Shown here in pieces: positions 60,101 through 64,000 of a stretch of DNA of 64,000 nucleotides. The stretch spans positions 460,661 through 524,660 of the forward strand of contig NC_020170.2 in assembly GCF_000224145.3 (NCBI RefSeq). The letters run 5' to 3'. The translations under genes were made by a program, and so were the position numbers. The stretch is from Ciona intestinalis. Lineage: Eukaryota > Chordata > Ascidiacea > Phlebobranchia > Cionidae. Every line of letters begins with the position of its first letter. Within the stretch, counting starts at the first letter, position 1. Under the pieces are notes generated by a model. That model saw only the letters and a program-made list of their open reading frames with translations, was not told where the DNA came from and did no database searches.

Positions 60101-63100
60101 TTTTAGTTTTTAAATGATTCTACATGGTAAACCGTAAGTTTTTACTGTAACCTAAACCCCATAAGTTTAAGCATAGTAACTAACCATGTTAAATTTATTC
60201 CAGTGATGCCAGATATAAAATGTGGATCATCGGAAATAGTTGTTGATATAGATGCTAAGTTTGTTAAAGATAAATCATCCATGGCATTCAACAACAGTTC
60301 AATATTTTTTGATGGATTTCAAGACCTGGATCATTGTAATTCTAAATCCACTATATTGAACATGCATGGTGATGCAGTGTATAAGTAAGTTACATTTATT
60401 TCAATGTTGATTACTTGTTTATACTCTTATAAATAAAGTTATAACTTGGGTTACATATTGCACACCATATATAAAGCCTTCCTACACCACATGCTTGTTA
60501 CAATTCGCCAAGTATGCGACTTTGTGGGTGATAGTTTATGTTTATTGTCCTGCATGACAGAATGACTGAATGTTTGGACAATGTATTAGTGACCACTAAG
60601 TTTGTCCAATTATTATTAACTATCTGGTCCAAACATCCAGTGCATACAATTGTGCCAGCATTGAACCTTGAACCTGGTATCCTCTAGTAAAGTGTCTAAA
60701 CTCTANATACTATGCATGATCTGTTTTTTTTTATGCTATTAACAATAAAAAACACTTTACTAAGTGATTAATTCCATGCTGTTCTTAATTATTCTCAGAC
60801 TAAAAGTTAACCTCCCATTTGTTCAATGTGGGCTATATGTTGAAGTTCATGATAGCATCATAACAGTTAGTGGATCAATATACCAAGGTCCTGTGTCAAG
60901 CAATCCACTTGTTTCCTTCGCAAGTTTTATTGGAAATATAACTTGTTATTATCAAAATAAATACCACGTTGGAATGGGCCCAACTAATATAACAAAAAGC
61001 TACAAAGTAACTGACAGAGACAGGTATGTTGTTCCTTACGTAGTTTATTCTGTTTTATCTAATGTAGAAATATTCTGTGGGTTAGATCTTTGACCTGACA
61101 TAAGATTTATGCCAAATTTGGTTCATTACCCTAACACCCATCTCGCTTATGCATGTTGTTCATGTGACCAGCGCAACCAGCCAACCCAAGCAGTCACCAT
61201 TGTCACTCAGTCCTAAACAAAAAGTAAACTTATAAAAATTCTTTTAAATCCAGCTTTAGAATATTTGTATTGATTTTTGAAAAAGCTAAAAAATATATGC
61301 TGGAGTTTTCTGCAACTTTCGTAACTATTTTAAAAGTTTTACCAGTTACTTAATAAAAATTGGACACAGATCTAGGGGATTGAAGTTGTATAACCCATGT
61401 CTTAACTATATCCTGTGTTGTTTAATTCTTGCCTTAAATTAAACAAAAACTTTTACATTACAGCAACTACTTTGATCTTCACGGCTCCGGGCAATTTTTA
61501 ATCGGCCTTACATTTTACGGAGACGTGAACTTTGCTAATAAATTACCTAACGATCCACTCATGGTGGTTGGATATCCCATCTATGTTCTCATATATGCAG
61601 TTGTTCCAAGTGACACAAAGTTATATGTGCAGTCATGCGTTGCATCACCTGATACAGTATATGATCCTAACTCGCCAAGAATTGTTCCATTGATCACTAA
61701 CAAGTTTGTTTAAGCTTATAAGTTGTTTTATATGCACCATTTATTACATTATTAATCTGAACAGACACTCGGCCTTTCTTTAGTCATAGTTTATAAGACA
61801 TGCGATATACTACAGGAAATAAAAATATATTTTCAATTTGTATCCCTAAACAGATTTTCTTGCTGCTGTATTAAAAAGATTGGATTTATGTTTTTTTTGT
61901 TTAATCCGGTCAATATTTTTACATCAACATTGTAGACCTGATCTCAGCCTTTTTGGTTTAACCTAATTATAGAGTTATTAACGTTTTCTTATATTAGCAA
62001 AAAAGGAATATCTTTAAGTGACTCTGTGTATATTAGTTCCATGAACCACCTTTTCATTATGCAATGCAGGTATTTAGGTTTAACATTTAATTATTTTCAG
62101 TTGTTTGTCAAACTCTGGTATTCCGACCACCCTGTTCACGGTTGAACGATCAAGATTAAAGTTCAGTTTTATTGTTTTTCGATGGAAAGATAGAAGTTCT
62201 GATCGTGTCAATATTTTCTGCTCAGCACAAGTTTGCCAACTAACTGATTCAAGTTGTATGAAGGTATCTTGTTATTATTAACCAACCACAACACACCATG
62301 TACAATTCCTAGTTTTAAAAATTTAAATAATATTTTAGCCAAGGAAAAATGAAATAAAACTCTTTTTGTTAAAATGTTGTTATTTCTGGTTATCTGGTCT
62401 GGCCAAACTTTTAAAATGTTTTTGGTAACTAGGATATTCAAATAAGTACTATTTGCATAAGTTTGTGTGTTGGCCATTTCGTAAGACAATAATTCATAGT
62501 AAATCCTGAAAAATTAAACTTCCTAATTGGCAAATTCTAATCTCTAATTTTGTACATCACCCTGCCGTCATTTAAAATGGTAAATTGTTCATTGTTGGAA
62601 GTTAACATTAATCATGTGATGTTTAACTAGAAGTGATGTTTCAATTATGCTTAATTGTAGTAAGGTGTTAGAGCAATGCTTTTAATGCACCCCCTGCTTA
62701 AACAATTATAGCTGATTTTGTTGCACCAATTACTGTGTGGATTCAGGATCTCACACGTCACAAGTTCGCTGACAGTTAAAGTGCTGTTATTACCACTGTT
62801 TTAAATGATCTAAGCATAAAATAATTTATTTCCTAAAAAAATAGAAGTGCCAAGGTTCACGGAATCGCCGAGCGTTTGATGAGAAATCAAACAACCAACT
62901 TATTTCCGCTTCTATTCGAATTGTTGAACCAGAAACAACCTTAAATAAATCTGCTCAAGGTTTGTGTATGTGTTGGTGTGAAAACTATCTTTTTACAACT
63001 GGTAAAAATAAGTCAATTTTTATATTATAAATTTATTGTCAAAAACATTGTTGTGGAATAAAATAAACAACAAAACAAAAACAAAGTTTTGCACCAGATG

Positions 63101-63805
63101 TATAAAGCAACCTTCAGTGGTGTGCAATAGTAATTTTCTTGTAACTGTGTTATACCTTAAGTTACCTACTACACAAAGATAAAGTTTGTTATTATATTTA
63201 TGCCAAAATATTAATTAAAAAATAATTTTCTTCTTTTAGGAAACAGGACTTTAAATAAGTTGTTACCAACTGAAAGTTTTCTTCAAAATGAAACTTGTTT
63301 TAATTCGACTTCGTTGGCATTACTTCTGTTGATAACCTTCATTTTCTTTTCCATCATCATCATAGTGATTCTGCATTTAACCAGAACTCAAAGTGCAGGA
63401 GAATGTGCAAAGTAAAACATAACATAAAATTTCATTTAAATAAACAATGTTAAATTGCCAACCTTTTACAAGCAGTCCCCAACTCACTAACTACTAGTTC
63501 TTCTTTAAAGAGGCTTATAAACACCCACATGTTTACATATGTGATACCTTGTCTGTGAGCATGAGGTGTATAAAATAAAACACCTGTGTTATTAACCAAA
63601 ATAAGGTAACAACAGAGAATAAATAAGTTACACTAATTCATCATTTATGCAATATAAGATCATATGCAGGCTACATTTGCCTGCTCACATAAGAATATGT
63701 AAAACAATTTCAAAAAACTTTATTTTTACAGACATGTACAAAGTCGTTACTATGGTGGGATTCGTATACCAGGTTATTTAACCCGAATTGAATCAAATAC
63801 CAACG
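48178..63805 (+). CDS. Modular IgGFc-binding / CTLD / vWA / EGF / ZP transmembrane protein (3' partial)
   Basis: Thirty-one exons chain in phase from ATG 48178 to 63805, about 1870 aa, and continue beyond the window. In order: signal peptide (LLLLLFSTTYISS), IgGFc-binding-like region, Thr-rich heptad repeat, EGF-like piece, laminin G/pentraxin-like region, C-type-lectin-like segment, vWA-like region, complete EGF, ten-cysteine ZP module, basic cleavage motif, one transmembrane helix and a cytoplasmic tail. I know of no named protein with this full set. By parts it is a filament-forming or receptor-like surface glycoprotein, with many NxS/T sites. ZP modules polymerise; IgGFc-binding and lectin-like parts occur in mucosal and immune proteins. 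A mucosal, epithelial or gamete-surface role is inference. TAA follows AAG at 63410-63415 if exon 30 is skipped, which would give a short tail. Confidence 0.88.
49075..49303 (-). mobile_element. MITE copy left of the N-gap
   Basis: ggtagggtgtggtaatatgg to gtgtcccatcttg, where the gap begins. Interior shared almost base for base with 49373-49572. It also contains an inserted aatatttcaaaaatcaatat word that recurs right after the gap. Confidence 0.8.
49304..49353. other. Assembly gap (50 N)
   Basis: Fixed-length N run in intron 2 of the receptor gene, between two near-identical MITE copies. Confidence 0.95.
49373..49572 (-). mobile_element. MITE copy right of the N-gap
   Basis: gtagagtggggaagatggga to gtgtcccatcttgccccacc, ends complete, tatat flanks. 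Confidence 0.9.
50690..50880 (-). mobile_element. tRNA-derived SINE in receptor intron 5
   Basis: On the minus strand: A-box-like gacacagttggttagcacg, B-box GGGTTCAAGGTC, body caaccattgtgggcgtatat, gtccttgggtaagacactta. Confidence 0.8.
53859..54484 (+). other. Receptor exons 12-13: Thr-rich repeat and EGF-like piece
   Basis: Exons 53859-54222 and 54350-54484 (residues ~622-788). Fourteen units of TTVTSQP (two shortened to TTVTQP, one ending in L) are followed by CQNGGT and then CSCLNGFNGALC, the second half of an EGF domain. The usual cysteine after NGGT is absent. The repeat is a likely O-glycosylated stalk between the globular halves. Confidence 0.85.
53875..54172 (+). repeat. Coding 21-bp minisatellite (TTVTSQP)
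   Basis: Tandem 21-bp units reading gacatcacaaccgacaactgt with silent c/t and a/g differences. Two units are 18 bp. All length changes are multiples of three, so the frame is kept. Confidence 0.95.
54850..56653 (+). other. Receptor exons 14-18: laminin G/pentraxin-like region
   Basis: Exons 54850-54999, 55070-55236, 55498-55754, 55999-56212, 56453-56653 (residues ~788-1117). SFTICLSFLAFSSS, then NTWHKLCVRMSDNTVEIFVD and FIQSINIWSSYLSDKEI fit the LamG/pentraxin beta-sandwich (the WHHVCV...VEVYVDG pattern, and the 'GxIxxVxIW' closing strand). A QRKRRS motif spans the exon 13/14 junction and is a candidate furin site just before this region. Confidence 0.7.
57138..57550 (+). other. Receptor exon 19: C-type-lectin-like segment
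   Basis: A single 413-bp exon (residues ~1118-1255). CPQSWSLYGDSCFHTT is a typical CTLD start (CPxGWxxxxxxCY). Later cysteines (EVCVASN, KLCSQY, GCSFSSAVC) could pair as in a CTLD, but no QPD/EPN or WND calcium motif is seen. If it is a CTLD it is unlikely to bind sugar through calcium in the classical way. Confidence 0.55.
57925..58978 (+). other. Receptor exons 20-23: degenerate vWA-like region
   Basis: Exons 57925-58098, 58208-58267, 58297-58483, 58862-58978 (residues ~1256-1434). VIFSLNSLCSESQVTGYREV resembles the first vWA strand and MIDAS loop, LRLFTVTQFKKKCSIYI the next strand, and RTFVIIASSS...LRKELSGSGSLFVLGL the later pair. The DxSxS metal site is replaced by NSLCS, so metal binding is probably lost. 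Frame continuity needs either a 29-nt intron (58268-58296) or a 1-nt indel. Confidence 0.55.
58535..58680 (+). mobile_element. Diverged SINE in receptor intron 22
   Basis: Contains gttaaagcacttgcgtctaa, gctgcgattatgttaggcct, gtgtgtctttagacaagaca and a cagtggtgtctaaagtcc tail, each resembling the SINE body at 38930. Confidence 0.5.
59477..59614 (+). other. Receptor exon 24: complete EGF domain
   Basis: CDSSPCSNNGTCQVNGSSHHC continuing ICMEDYFGKSC gives all six cysteines with standard spacing. No calcium-binding N-terminal motif. Confidence 0.92.
60204..62959 (+). other. Receptor exons 25-29: ZP module
   Basis: Exons 60204-60384, 60799-61023, 61464-61703, 62101-62263, 62845-62959 (residues ~1482-1788). 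ZP-N cysteines occur in KCGSSEI, DHCNSK, VQCGLYVEV and NITCYYQ. ZP-C has VQSCVASP, NCLSNSGIP, FCSAQVCQL and SSCMKKCQG. The order and the NC-xx-SG motif fit the ten-cysteine ZP pattern. RNRRA after the last cysteine is a furin-type external cleavage site placed as in other ZP proteins, which allows release and polymerisation. Confidence 0.88.
60550..60705 (-). mobile_element. SINE in receptor intron 24-25
   Basis: On the minus strand: ggttcaaggttcaatgctgg (B box) and a tail acttagtggtcactaatac. The head is weak because of divergence and one N at 60706. Confidence 0.6.
63240..63805 (+). other. Receptor exons 30-31: transmembrane helix and cytoplasmic tail
   Basis: Exon 63240-63411 carries LALLLLITFIFFSIIIIVIL, then the positively charged HLTRTQ stop-transfer side. 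The donor AAA|gtaaaa coincides with a TAA stop if unspliced. Exon 63732-63805 continues the tail (HVQSRYYGGIRIPGYLTRIE) with donor gtgagt, so further exons lie beyond the window. Confidence 0.8.
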
Positions 63806-63929
63806 GTGAGTTAAACATACAATGTGTTTTATAATAGTCTTTTCATTTCTTGCCCAATGCAAATGATAAATTTCATGAAGAAGTATTTTCCAATGTTATT
63901 TGTGCGTCAAGTCTGTTAAATCTCTGGCA

Positions 63930-64000
63930 CCATGAATCAGTGATGACACTAGGTAATGGGTTCAGGCTTGTCTCTGCTACCATTGTGGGCGTATGTGTCT
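63930..64000 (+). mobile_element. SINE, cut by the window end
   Basis: ggtaatgggttcaggcttgt (B box) followed by gctaccattgtgggcgtatg, identical over that word to the copy at 38993-39012. It continues past 64000. Confidence 0.75.

Overview
The window looks like nuclear genomic DNA from a tunicate, very probably a Ciona-type sea squirt. It is AT-rich, genes are cut into small exons by GT-AG introns, and the encoded proteins are metazoan (laminin, DOCK, aquaporin, ZP proteins). A recurrent ~190-200 bp foldback element and tRNA-derived SINEs resemble repeats known from Ciona. The species call is inference. There is no sign of bacterial gene organisation, CRISPR or plasmid functions.

Layout. (1) 40-3539, minus strand: 5' end of a laminin beta-like chain (signal-peptide exon plus LN-domain exon), running off the left edge. 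(2) 4373-31032, plus strand: an ELMO/CRK-type DOCK1/2/5 guanine nucleotide exchange factor in 49 exons, head-to-head with the laminin gene across ~830 bp. Two intronless genes sit inside its introns on the same strand. One (16048-16383) encodes a small basic protein with four TPSK sites. The other (25318-27774) encodes a nucleotidyltransferase-like protein with two compensating frameshifts. (3) 31033-35402: repeat-rich intergenic DNA. (4) 35403-38861, minus strand: an eight-exon gene for an organic solute transporter alpha (SLC51A)-like seven-helix protein, recovered by assembling exons by hand. (5) 38865-44145: intergenic, many repeats. (6) 44146-47008, plus strand: an AQP8-like aquaporin of 281 aa in six exons, divergent from the transporter. 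(7) 48178-63805 and beyond, plus strand: a large modular cell-surface protein (about 1870 aa in the window): signal peptide, IgGFc-binding-like region, Thr-rich heptad repeat, EGF-like, laminin G/pentraxin-like, C-type-lectin-like, degenerate vWA, EGF, ZP module, transmembrane segment and tail.

The window is also a repeat record. One MITE family has at least a dozen copies, most between 32.7 and 49.6 kb. At least two hAT-type non-autonomous elements are present with perfect 8-bp target duplications, one inserted into a SINE. Several SINE copies and short tandem repeats are also seen. Two N-gaps occur. One hides part of a DOCK DHR2 exon; the other lies between two near-identical copies and looks like an assembly artefact.

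The most novel object is the modular IgGFc-binding/CTLD/vWA/ZP receptor. Exon phases join without error through the whole chain if one 29-nt intron is accepted. Exon coordinates below were placed by reading splice sites, frame continuity and family similarity from memory; no alignment or transcript search was run.
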